Positions 54,595-64,000 of a stretch of 64,000 bases of DNA are shown one piece after another. The notes under the pieces were generated by a model that worked only from the letters and a program-made list of their open reading frames with translations, was not told where the DNA came from and searched no databases. The stretch is from NCBI RefSeq assembly GCF_036373705.1, contig NC_089863.1, forward strand, positions 24,346,917 through 24,410,916, given 5' to 3'. This DNA comes from Amia ocellicauda (Eukaryota > Chordata > Actinopteri > Amiiformes > Amiidae). Position numbers and translations under genes: made by a program. Each line of letters starts with the position of its first letter. The first letter of the stretch is position 1.

Positions 54595-56370
54595 CGGAGG
54601 CAGAGGGCAGGATGGAGGGAAGGGAGGAGGAGGTGGAGGGAAGGAAAGGGAGAGAGCGCGTGGGGAGGCGGGCTGAATGAGGGATGTAGGAAGGGAAGGA
54701 GAGAAAGGTAGAACAACATGGGAGGGGGGAGGAGGGGCGGAGTCTGGAAAGAGGGATGAGAAGGATGAGTCTCAGTATGACGCAACACACAACCTGGGAA
54801 AAAAGTATTCGAAATTCCAGAACCAGCTGGCCAATATCATGGGCCTGGCTCTGCCCAGGCAACTAACACACATCTCAACACTAACACAAAGACCAGCACT
54901 ACTAACATAGTACTCAACACTACTAACACAAAGCTCAACACTACTAACATAGTACTCAACACTACTAACACAAAGCTCAACACTACTAATATAGTACTCA
55001 ACACTACTAACACAAAGCTCAACGCTACTAATATAGTACTCAACACTACTAACACAAAGCTCAATACTACTCATATAGTACTCAACACTACTAACACAGT
55101 GCTGAATACTACTCATATAGTACTCAACACTACTAACACAAAGCTCAACGCTACTAATATAGTACTCAACACTACTAACACAAAGCTCAATACTACTAAT
55201 ATAGTACTCAACACTACTAACACAGTGCTGAACACTACTCATATAGTACTCAACACTACTAACACAAAGCTCAATGCTACTAATATAGTACTCAACACTA
55301 CTAACACAGTGCTGAACACTACTCATATAGTACTCAACACTACTAACACAAAGCTCAATGCTACTAATATAGTACTCAACACTACTAACACAGTGCTGAA
55401 CACTACTCATATAGTACTCAACACTACTAATACAAAGCTCAACACTTCTAACACAATGCTCAACACTAATATACAGTTCAACACAATATCTGCATCAAAA
55501 TCATATACACACACGTTATTATTATGGTGATTCTTATGTATTTCTTGTCAGGCCAAATACAGGAACCAAGAGCAACACAAAAGTGCAGTCATACAAAACA
55601 GTACATTATCACCAGTCAGGCTTAATACAGTTACAGTTTCAGCATTACAGCAGTGCAGGTAAAATCCACAGTGAATACAGAACGCAGTCATCCGTCCTCG
55701 CTCTAACGGGTAACAAGTGCAGACAGGAGGCGCTGACGGCATCAAGAGCTGTTTCTCAGCGCTGTGATCCACCGAAGACACGACCACCACAATTCAAGTG
55801 CGCGTTTGATCTGATCAAACCCGCTCACTTTCTCAACCAACACAAGCAGCACACCAACACAACCGCGGCATCAAGGACGTATTTGGATAAAACGTTTCCT
55901 TTCAGACAAGCCATGTAGGTCAGTATCTGGAAGCAGAAACGTGGTTGCTTGGGAAATAAGCCCAACAGGTCCAAACATAGGAGGGCTGCTTTTTTCCCCA
56001 CCATCCCTCAAAAGCTATGCCCTGCCCTGCCCTGGCACGGTGGCACGAATGCAGGTCATGGCCGCCCACCACTCTGCCTTCACTCGGACGAACAATGGCG
56101 TCTCCTTTCACACTATAAAGGGCTTACGCGCTGCTCCGTGTAATCTCTTCCCGGGCAGTCTCAGTGTCGCCGTAATCTCGGCCCCCACAGCCACCCTCGT
56201 GCCGCCCGTGCACCCAACCCGTGATCCCCGGGGTGGCGGTGACAGGGACCTGAGTGCGGGTGCGGAGCTGTTTCAGTGGGATGAGCACGGCGCTGACACA
56301 CTGGGTCTGGCCCCGCATTGCTCACTCTGTCTCACGTCGCTCTCTCTTTCTGTCATCTTCCCCCTTCCCC

Positions 56371-56401
<31 letters not shown>

Positions 56402-58805
56402 AGTTCTGTTTTGGCTGTCCTTTAAGGACAATCTGCTGTCACTCTCCCTCCCCCCATCCCTCTCTCTCTCTCTCTCTTTGTCCCTCGGCCGACTCTTAAC
56501 CTATTTTCTTCCCTTCTTGACTGTGTGTTTTGATATCTAGCTCACCAAACAGCCAGCAGGCTCTCTCTCTCTCTCTCTCTCTCTCCCCCTCCCTCTCTCT
56601 GTCCCTGTTTAACCGGGTAGAAGTAAAGCAAAGCAGACGTGCCATCACTTTGCTGCACAGTCCCCGAGAGCAACAGAGTTATTCGTATTGTCACAATAGC
56701 CGTCGTGTTGATTTTTTGATTTGGTTTGTGTTCGGAGAAAAAATCGAAATGCATCCAAAACTGGGTCATGTAGGACTTTTCAACCCTCACATGTAGGTCA
56801 CCGGTGGATTGAGAGACACGCTGGGGTGAGTCGTGGCCCTGCTGCCCAGCCTGTGGCCCCCTGGGAACGCAATGCCGTACCCCTGGTGTCTGTTCATTTA
56901 TCGAATATTTATCGCGATGCTGACACTCTCCTTCTCTCTCTCCTCCCAGACGTGTCCCCCGTGCTGGCTGGGTTTATCGGGGCGGGCGTCCTGGTGGTGT
57001 CGGTGTCCGTGGCCGTGTTCGTGTGGACTTGCTGCCAGCGACGGTACCGCCAGCTCACCGCCGGCTACAAGGGAGGGATGAGCAGCGGCGGGGGGCACTG
57101 CGACTCGGCCGCCGATCCCCCCTACAAGTTCATCCACATGCTGAAGGGCATCAGCATCTACCCCGAGACCCTGAGCAACAGCCGCAAGATCGTGCGGGCG
57201 GCGCGGCACCCGGGCCGGGACGGGGAGCGCGAGCGGGGCGGCCCTGGCCGGAGCGGCAATGTCCTCCTGGTGGACGCGGCTGAGGGCGGCATGCTGAGCC
57301 CCCGCTGGCAGCAGCAGCAGCATCTCCAGCTGGCGACCTCGACTCAGCCGCAGCCGGCCCCCCAGGAGCAGCCGGCACAGTCGCGGATCGAGAGGGAGCT
57401 GCCCATCAGGGCCGACTACAGCTGCCTGGAGAGCAGCAGCGAAAGCAACAGCAACGACACCAGCGTTACGCCCTCGCCCTTCACCCCCGCCGAGGGCCCC
57501 GGCCTTGGGGAGCTGAGCCTGGCGGTGGACTACAACTTCCCCAAGAAGGCGCTGGTGGTGACCATTGTGGGGGCGCGGGGGCTGCCCGGGGTGGACGAGC
57601 AGTCGGGCAGCTCGGACCCCTACGTGAAGATGACCATCCTGCCGGAGAAGAAGCACCGCGTGAAGACCCGGGTGCTGCGCAAGACGCGCGAGCCGGCCTT
57701 CGACGAGACCTTCACCTTCTACGGCGTGGCCTACAGCGCCCTGCCCGAGCTGGTGCTGCACTTCCTGGTGCTCAGCTTCGACCGCTTCTCCCGCGATGAC
57801 GTGATTGGCGAGGCCGTGGTGCCACTGGCCGGTGTGGACCCCAGCACCGGGCGCGTGCAGCTGACCCGCGCCATCACGAAGAGGAGCATACAGGTGAGGG
57901 AGGCTCTGAGGGACACTGAGGGACACAGACTCTGAAACACACTGACACTGAGACACACTGACTGAGACACATTGGCTCTGAGGGACACTGAGGGACAGAC
58001 TCAGACACACTGGGACAGACTGGGACAGACTCCGACACACTGGGATAGACTCAGACAGACTGGGACACACTGGGACAGACTCGGACACACTGGGACAGAC
58101 TGGGACAGTCTCGGACACACTGGGACAGACTGGGACAGTCTCGAACAGACTCAGACAGACTCAGGGCCGTGCCCTCCTCTCCTGCACAGCCACGACATCT
58201 TATATCATCACCTCTCTCGCTCTCTCAATCAGAGGGAAGAGCGTGTTTAATTGAATCTACTCCCAGTTCATTGGGACTTGGAGGGGTTTTAAACCAATTG
58301 ATTCTGCCTGAGCGAGAGCAGAGAGAGAGTGTGCTGGGAGAAAGAGAGAGGAGGGAGTGGAGAGAGGGAGGGGATCCACCAGAGCTGGGCTTTTGTCTGA
58401 CAGAGAGAGAGAGAGAGCGCGAGAGAGACAGAGATAGAGGGATGAGTCAGAGTGGATATACAGTTCGGGAACCATTATTATGATCAAGTTCTGATATTGA
58501 TCATACACAAGCACAGTTATACACACACAGATAATGAGACACAAGACAGAGTTTTGGGCAAATTGAGTTATATATAAATATATGTACACACACACATACA
58601 CTGATACACACAAGGAGACAGTTATTAACACAGACCAGCCATAAGGCAGTGACAGACAGACAGACAGCACTGTGTTCGGGGGGGCACTCAGCTCTCAGCT
58701 CTGTTTCCTCCATTTTAAAAGTTCATCCGCAGCCCCAGGCCGCCTCCCACGGTGCGTCACCATGGAGACTCTGAGCAGCGGCTCAGGAATCCGTCGAGAG
58801 GGAGA

Positions 58806-58854
<49 letters not shown>

Positions 58855-60451
58855 GACACAGTGAGAAGTCTTAGAGTAAAGTTTTCGTTCTGTTACCAGT
58901 GAGATCACTGTGTTACACGGCTGCCACAAGCTTGGTGACCTGGGCCGGACTCTCAGTGTTCGGGCTCTCTCTGTGTGCCAGTATCGAGAGACAGAGAGAG
59001 AGCCTTCTGATTGTGTGTGTTGAGGCTCTGTCTCTCACTCTCTCTCTGCTGAGGCTCTCTCAAATTCAAATTGAGTTTTATTGGCATGAAATGTTTACAC
59101 ACAAGTATTGCTAAAGCAATTTGGTACGTTGAAATGAAATAAAATAACATCGTAAAAGTTAAAAAGCTTTACAAATAATATAAATATAAAATCTATCTCT
59201 CTTTCTCTCTCTGAGTTGAGGCTCTGTCTGTCTCTCTCTCTCTGTGTGTCTGTGTTGAGGCTCTGTCTCTCTCTGTTAAAAAGTTATAAAATTATTACAA
59301 AAAATGGAAAAGGATTTTGTAAGAGAAACAAAAGTTCAAAAATGTGATTGTTGAATTTGTAAATTATCTCTGTGTTGAGGCTCTGTCTCTCTGTGTTGAG
59401 GCTCTGTCTCTCTCTCTGTTGAGGCTCTGTCTCTCTGTGTTGAGGCTCTGTCTCTCTCTCTCTGTTGAGGCTCTGTCTCTCTGTGTTGAGGCTCTGTCTC
59501 TCTCTCTCTGTGTTGAGGCTCTGTCTCTCTCTCTCTCTGTGTTGAGGCTCTGTCTCTCTGTGTTGAGGCTCTGTCTCTCTCTCTCTGTTGAGGCTCTGTC
59601 TCTCTGTGTTGAGGCTGTGTCTCTCTGTGTTGAGGCTCTGTCTCTCTCTCTCTGTGTTGAGGCTCTGTCTCTCTGTTTTGAGGCTCTGTCTCTCTCTCTC
59701 TGTGTTGAGGCTCTGTCTCTCTGTGTTGAGGCTCTGTCTCTCTCTCTCTGTGTTGAGGCTGTGTCTCTCTGTGTTGAGGCTCTGTCTCTCTGTGTTGAGG
59801 CTGTGTCTCTCTGTGTTGAGGCTCTGTCTCTCTCTCTCTGTGTTGAGGCTGTGTCTCTCTGTGTTGAGGCTCTGTCTCTCTCTCTCTGTGTTGAGGCTGT
59901 GTCTCTCTGTGTTGAGGCTTTGTCTCTCTGTCTCTGTGTCGAGGCTCTGTCTCTCTGTTTTGAGGCTCTGTCTCTCTCTCTCTGTGTTGAGGCTCTGTCT
60001 CTCTGTGTTGAGGCTCTGTCTCTCTCTCTCTGTGTTGAGGCTGTGTCTCTCTGTGTTGAGGCTCTGTCTCTCTGTGTTGAGGCTGTGTCTCTCTGTGTTG
60101 AGGCTCTGTCTCTCTCTCTCTGTGTTGAGGCTGTGTCTCTCTGTGTTGAGGCTGTGTCTCTCTGTGTTGAGGCTCTGTCTCTCTCTCTCTGTGTTGAGGC
60201 TGTGTCTCTCTGTGTTGAGGCTTTGTCTCTCTGTCTCTGTGTCGAGGCTCTGTCTCTGTGTTGAGGCTCTTTGTGTGTCAAGGCTCTGTCTCTCTCTGTG
60301 TTAAGGCTCTGTCTCTCTGTTCCCCTGCAGTGTGTGAGCCGTGGGGAGCTGCTGGTTTCACTCTCCTACCAGCCAGTCACTCACAGGCTGAGTGTCGTGG
60401 TTCTCAAGGCAAAGCACCTGCCCAAGATGGACATCACCGGACTGTCCGGCA
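49127..60451 (+). CDS. SYT11: Synaptotagmin-11, coding exons 1-3 (3' partial)
   Basis: Exon 1 (49127-49160) encodes MAEITNIRPAY with an AAAAATGG start context. Exon 2 (56950-57893) encodes the luminal/TM part (SPVLAGFIGAGVLVVSVSVA..CC), the linker PPYKFIHMLKGISIYPETLS and the complete C2A domain. Exon 3 (60331-60451) starts C2B (CVSRGELLVSLSYQPVTHRL, ..KMDITGLSG) and ends in phase 1 at the donor. The remaining C2B exon is outside. SYT11 is a vesicle/endolysosomal membrane protein that does not sense calcium. As in SYT4/SYT11, the C2A loop reads LSFDRFSRDD, with Ser replacing a calcium-binding Asp. The linker is longer and richer in Gly, Gln and Arg than in human, e.g. QQQQ and GGG runs. Introns 1 and 2 are almost all repeats. 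Confidence 0.95.
49341..49386. repeat. AT dinucleotide microsatellite
   Basis: About 22 TA repeats at the start of SYT11 intron 1. Confidence 0.97.
49387..50770. other. Unique part of SYT11 intron 1
   Basis: Ordinary non-repetitive sequence, partly G-rich (e.g. 49720-49740 and 50000-50040). I see no exon, RNA gene or transposon. Open frames here lack recognisable domains. Confidence 0.5.
50781..52900. repeat. 2.1-kb polypyrimidine minisatellite in SYT11 intron 1
   Basis: Units such as CTCTCTCTGCCCTTCTCTCT and TTTGCCCCTCTCTCTGTCCC repeat for about 2.1 kb. The + strand is almost all C and T. It gives an 826-residue Ser/Leu/Cys/Pro-rich open frame and overlapping ones, none of them genes. Confidence 0.97.
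52939..52983. repeat. GA microsatellite
   Basis: About 20 GA repeats directly after the polypyrimidine array, switching strand bias from pyrimidine to purine. Confidence 0.95.
53545..54150. repeat. GGGAGAGGGATGG purine-rich minisatellite
   Basis: About 600 bp of GATGGGGAGAGGGAGAGAGA-type units, almost only purines on the + strand; the reverse strand yields spurious Pro/Ser/Leu open frames. Located in SYT11 intron 1. The sequence at 54151-54545 that follows is unique, with no exon seen. Confidence 0.93.
54548..54592. repeat. GA microsatellite
   Basis: About 22 GA repeats followed by a further purine-rich segment to about 54780. Confidence 0.95.
54880..55480. repeat. 42-bp dimeric minisatellite in SYT11 intron 1
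   Basis: About 14 units of 42 bp, each made of two related 21-bp halves: ACTCAACACTACTAACACAA and GCTCAACACTACTAATATAG types, with a GTGCTGAACACTACTCATA variant. The unit length is a multiple of three, hence long open frames on both strands, including a 212-residue minus-strand frame; these are artefacts. Confidence 0.93.
55500..56949. other. End of SYT11 intron 1
   Basis: Mostly unique sequence with CT microsatellites at about 56368-56398, 56460-56480 and 56562-56584. The open frame at 55941-56540 shows no recognisable domain. The acceptor of exon 2 is CTCCCAG at 56943-56949. Confidence 0.5.
57900..58165. repeat. GACACACTGGGACAGACT minisatellite at the start of SYT11 intron 2
   Basis: Units of GAGGGACACTGA, then GACACACTGGGACAGACT and CAGACTCGGACACACTGG, start within 10 bp of the exon-2 donor. 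Confidence 0.9.
58798..58856. repeat. GA microsatellite
   Basis: GAGAGA run with a few GG interruptions in SYT11 intron 2; the surrounding 58170-59060 is otherwise unremarkable. Confidence 0.93.
59066..59180. repeat. Dispersed repeat fragment with TTTATTGGCATGA core, second copy
   Basis: CAAATTCAAATTGAGTTTTA is followed by TTGGCATGAAATGTTTACAC and TTGCTAAAGCAATTTGG. It matches the layout of 119-200 in NPR1. It interrupts a CT/GTTGAGG repeat region. Confidence 0.55.
59215..60325. repeat. GTTGAGGCTCTGTCTCTCT minisatellite before SYT11 exon 3
   Basis: About 50 units of GTGTTGAGGCTCTGTCTCTC with variable CT runs (interrupted by AT-rich sequence at about 59277-59368). It continues to within a few bases of the exon-3 acceptor (TTCCCCTGCAG ending 60330), so the array itself supplies the polypyrimidine tract. 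The open frame of 306 residues here is an artefact. Confidence 0.95.
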
Positions 60452-60461
60452 GTGAGTATCC

Positions 60462-63400
60462 CACACACTGAGACACACTACAGTACAGCAGAGCACACTG
60501 TAACACAACACACTACAACACAACACACTACAGCACAGCACACTACAGCACAACATACTACAGCACAGCACAGCACACTACAGCACAGCACAACACACTA
60601 CAGCACAGCACAGCACACTACAGCACAACATACTACAGCACAGCACAGCACACTACAGCACAACATACTACAGCACAGCACAGCACACTGCAGAACAACA
60701 CACTAGAGCACAGCACAGCACACTACAGTACAACATACTACAGCACAGCACCCTACAGCACAGCACAGCACAGCACACTAGAGCACAGCACACTACAGCA
60801 CAGCACACTACAGTACAACATACTACAGCACAGCACCCTACAGCACACTACAGCACAGCACAGCACAGCACACTACAGCACAACATACTACAACACAGCA
60901 CACTACAGCACAACACAGCACAGCACCCTACAGCACACTACAGCACAGCACAGCACACTACAGCACAACATACTACAGCACAGCACACTACAGCACAACA
61001 TACTACAGCACAGCACAGCACACTGCAAAACAACACACTAGAGCACAGCACAGCACAACATACTACAGCACAGCACCCTACAGCACACTACAGCACAACA
61101 TACTACAACACAACATACTACAACACAGCACACCACAGCACAGCACACTAGAGCACAGCACACTACAGCACAACATACTACAGCACAGCACCCTACAGCA
61201 CACTACAGCACAGCACACTAGAGCAGCACACTAGAGCACAGCACACTACAGCACAACATACTACAACACAGCACACTACAGCACAACATACTACAACACA
61301 GCACACTACAGCACACTACAGCACAGCACAGCACCCTACAGCACAACATACTACAACACAGCACACTACAGCACACTACAGCACAGCACAGCACACTAGA
61401 GCACAGCACACTACAGCACAGCACACTACAGCACAACATACTACAACACAGCACACTACAGCACAACATACTACAACACAGCACACTACAGCACGTAGCA
61501 CACTAGGGCAGCACACTAGAGCACAGCACACTACAGCACAGCACACTACAGCACAACATACTACAACACAGCACACTACAGCACAACATACTACAACACA
61601 GCACACTACAGCACAGCACAGCACAGCACCCTACAGCACACTACAGCACAGCACACTACAGCACAGCACACTACAGCACAGCACAGCACACTAGAGCAGC
61701 ACACTAGAGCACAGCACACTACAGCACAGCACACTACAGCACAACATACTACAACACAGCACATTACAGCACACTACAGTACAACATACTACAACACAGC
61801 ACACTACAGCACAGCACAGCACAGCACAGCACCCTACAGCACAGCATACTACAACACAGCACACTACAGCACACTACAGCACAGCACACTACAGCACAAC
61901 ATACTACAACACAGCACACTACAGCACAACATACTACAACACAGCACACTACAGCACAGCACACTAGAGCAGCACACTACAGCAAAGAACACTACAGCAC
62001 AACATACTACAACACAGCACATTACAGCACACTACAGCACAACATACTACAACACAGCACACTACAGCACAGCACAGCACACTAGAGCAGCACACTAGAG
62101 CACAGCACACTACAGCACAGCACACTACAGCACAACATACTACAGCACAGCACAGCACACTACAGCACAACATACTACAGCACAGCACAGCACAATGCAG
62201 AACAACACACTAGAGCACAGCACAGCACAATGCAGAACAACACACTAGAGCACAGCACAGCACACTACAGTACAACATACTACAGCACAGCACCCTACAG
62301 CACACTACAGCACAGCACAGCACAGCACCCTAGAGCACAGCACACTATAGCACAGCACACTACAGTACAACATACTACAGCACAGCACCCTACAGCACAC
62401 TACAGCACAGCACAGCACAGCACACTAGAGCACACTACAGCACAGCACACTAGAGCAACACACTAGAGCACAGCACACTACAGCACAACATACTACAACA
62501 CAGCACATTACAGCACACTACAGCACAGCACAGCACCCTAGAGCACAGCACACTATAGCACAGCACACTACAGCACAGCACATTACAGCACAACATACTA
62601 CAACACAGCACATTACAGCACACTACAGCACAACATACTACAACACAGCACACTACAGCACAACATACTACAACACAGCACACTAGAGCACAGCACACTA
62701 CAGCACAACATACTACAGCACAGCACAGCACAGCACCCTACAGCACAGCACCCTACAGCACAGCACACTAGAGCACAGCACACTACAGCACAGCACACTA
62801 CAGCACAGCACAGCACCCTACAGCACAACATACTACAACACAGCACACTACAGCACACTACAGCACAGCACAGCACACTAGAGCACAGCACACTACAGCA
62901 CAGCACACTACAGCACAACATACTACAACACAGCACACTACAGCACAACATACTACAACACAGCACACTACAGCACGTAGCACACTAGGGCAGCACACTA
63001 GAGCACAGCACACTACAGCACAGCACACTACAGCACAACATACTACAACACAGCACACTACAGCACAACATACTACAACACAGCACACTACAGCACAGCA
63101 CAGCACAGCACCCTACAGCACACTACAGCACAGCACACTACAGCACAGCACACTACAGCACAGCACAGCACACTAGAGCAGCACACTAGAGCACAGCACA
63201 CTACAGCACAGCACACTACAGCACAACATACTACAACACAGCACATTACAGCACACTACAGTACAACATACTACAACACAGCACACTACAGCACAGCACA
63301 GCACAGCACAGCACCCTACAGCACAGCATACTACAACACAGCACACTACAGCACACTACAGCACAGCACACTACAGCACAACATACTACAACACAGCACA

Positions 63401-64000
63401 CTACAGCACAACATACTACAACACAGCACACTACAGCACAGCACACTAGAGCAGCACACTACAGCACAGCACACTACAGCACAACATACTACAACACAGC
63501 ACATTACAGCACACTACAGCACAACATACTACAACACAGCACACTACAGCACAGCACACTAGAGCGGCACACTAGAGCACAGCACACTACAGCACAGCAC
63601 ACTACAGCACAACATACTACAGCACAGCACAGCACACTACAGCACAACATACTACAGCACAGCACAGCACAATGCAGAACAACACACTAGAGCACAGCAC
63701 AGCACAATGCAGAACAACACACTAGAGCACAGCACAGCACACTACAGTACAACATACTACAGCACAGCACCCTACAGCACACTACAGCACAGCACAGCAC
63801 AGCACCCTAGAGCACAGCACACTATAGCACAGCACACTACAGTACAACATACTACAGCACAGCACCCTACAGCACACTACAGCACAGCACAGCACAGCAC
63901 ACTAGAGCAACACACTAGAGCACAGCACACTACAGCACAACATACTACAACACAGCACATTACAGCACACTACAGCACAGCACAGCACCCTAGAGCACAG
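60462..64000. repeat. CACTACAGCACAACATACTACA minisatellite in SYT11 intron 3
   Basis: About 3.5 kb, continuing past the window end, of units built from CAGCACACTACAGCACAA, CATACTACAACACAG and CACACTAGAGCA. Segments at 61376-61964 recur at 62858-63446 (offset 1482), including the rare GCACGTAGCACACTAGGGCA at 61492 and 62974, so there is a 1.48-kb higher-order repeat. No exon is visible in it. Confidence 0.96.

Noticed and set aside
54772..55410. 212-residue minus-strand frame of SSVEYYISS repeats
   Set aside because: The 42-bp unit is a multiple of three, so it stays open; no other protein-like feature.
55941..56540. 199-residue open frame before SYT11 exon 2
   Set aside because: Ends in CT microsatellite, has no recognisable domain, and lies inside SYT11 intron 1; left as unsupported.
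56721..57935. 404-residue open frame taken as a gene starting at 56721
   Set aside because: Only 56950-57893 is coding. The upstream part is intron, and the true start is MAEITNIRPAY in exon 1 at 49127. The end runs into intron 2.
59344..60304. 306- and 305-residue open frames on both strands (LCVEALSL and TQRDRAS repeats)
   Set aside because: Minisatellite translation upstream of SYT11 exon 3; open on both strands because the unit lacks stops.

Overview
The window is vertebrate nuclear DNA, most likely from a ray-finned fish. Genes are split into many short exons with GT..AG introns. Introns and spacers are packed with micro- and minisatellites, and there are Tc1/mariner, hAT-type MITE and jockey-superfamily LINE remnants of the kind common in fish genomes. 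No prokaryotic-style gene organisation is present. The species cannot be named from the sequence.

Three protein genes lie on the + strand. (1) 1-1930 holds the last exons of a natriuretic-peptide-receptor guanylyl cyclase, best match NPR1; the 5' part is outside the window. (2) 31224-46588 holds a complete INTS3 gene (Integrator complex subunit 3). I resolve 30 coding exons, all with consistent phases, giving about 1020 residues. (3) 49127-60451 holds the first three coding exons of SYT11 (synaptotagmin-11); the C2B end lies past the right edge. NPR1 followed by INTS3 in the same orientation matches human 1q21.3, and SYT11 is at human 1q22, so the block is conserved linkage.

Between NPR1 and INTS3 lies about 24.3 kb of an 18-bp satellite (3141-27480) with kilobase-scale higher-order duplications. 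A 2.6-kb unique block interrupts it (27481-30086). That block carries a U4 snRNA gene (28089-28233) with octamer, ZNF143/SBS, PSE and 3'-box-like signals, followed by a truncated LINE. The satellite resumes for about 44 bp before the INTS3 promoter region, which has four spaced inverted CCAAT boxes and two ETS sites.

Almost every long intron is dominated by its own tandem repeat. The most unusual is INTS3 intron 1 (31548-33327). Its roughly 33-bp unit is a degenerate copy of the intron-1 acceptor plus about 30 nt of exon 2, so exon 2 is in effect the last unit of the array and is preceded by dozens of decoy acceptors. SYT11 introns 1-3 contain a 2.1-kb pyrimidine tract, GA-rich arrays, a 42-bp dimeric minisatellite, a CT/GTTGAGG array ending at the exon-3 acceptor, and a 3.5-kb array with a 1.48-kb higher-order repeat.

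Functionally the genes are unrelated: a cGMP-producing hormone receptor, an snRNA-processing and transcription-termination subunit, and a vesicle-trafficking protein. One notable juxtaposition is that the U4 snRNA gene, whose 3' end should be formed by Integrator, lies about 3 kb upstream of an Integrator subunit gene.
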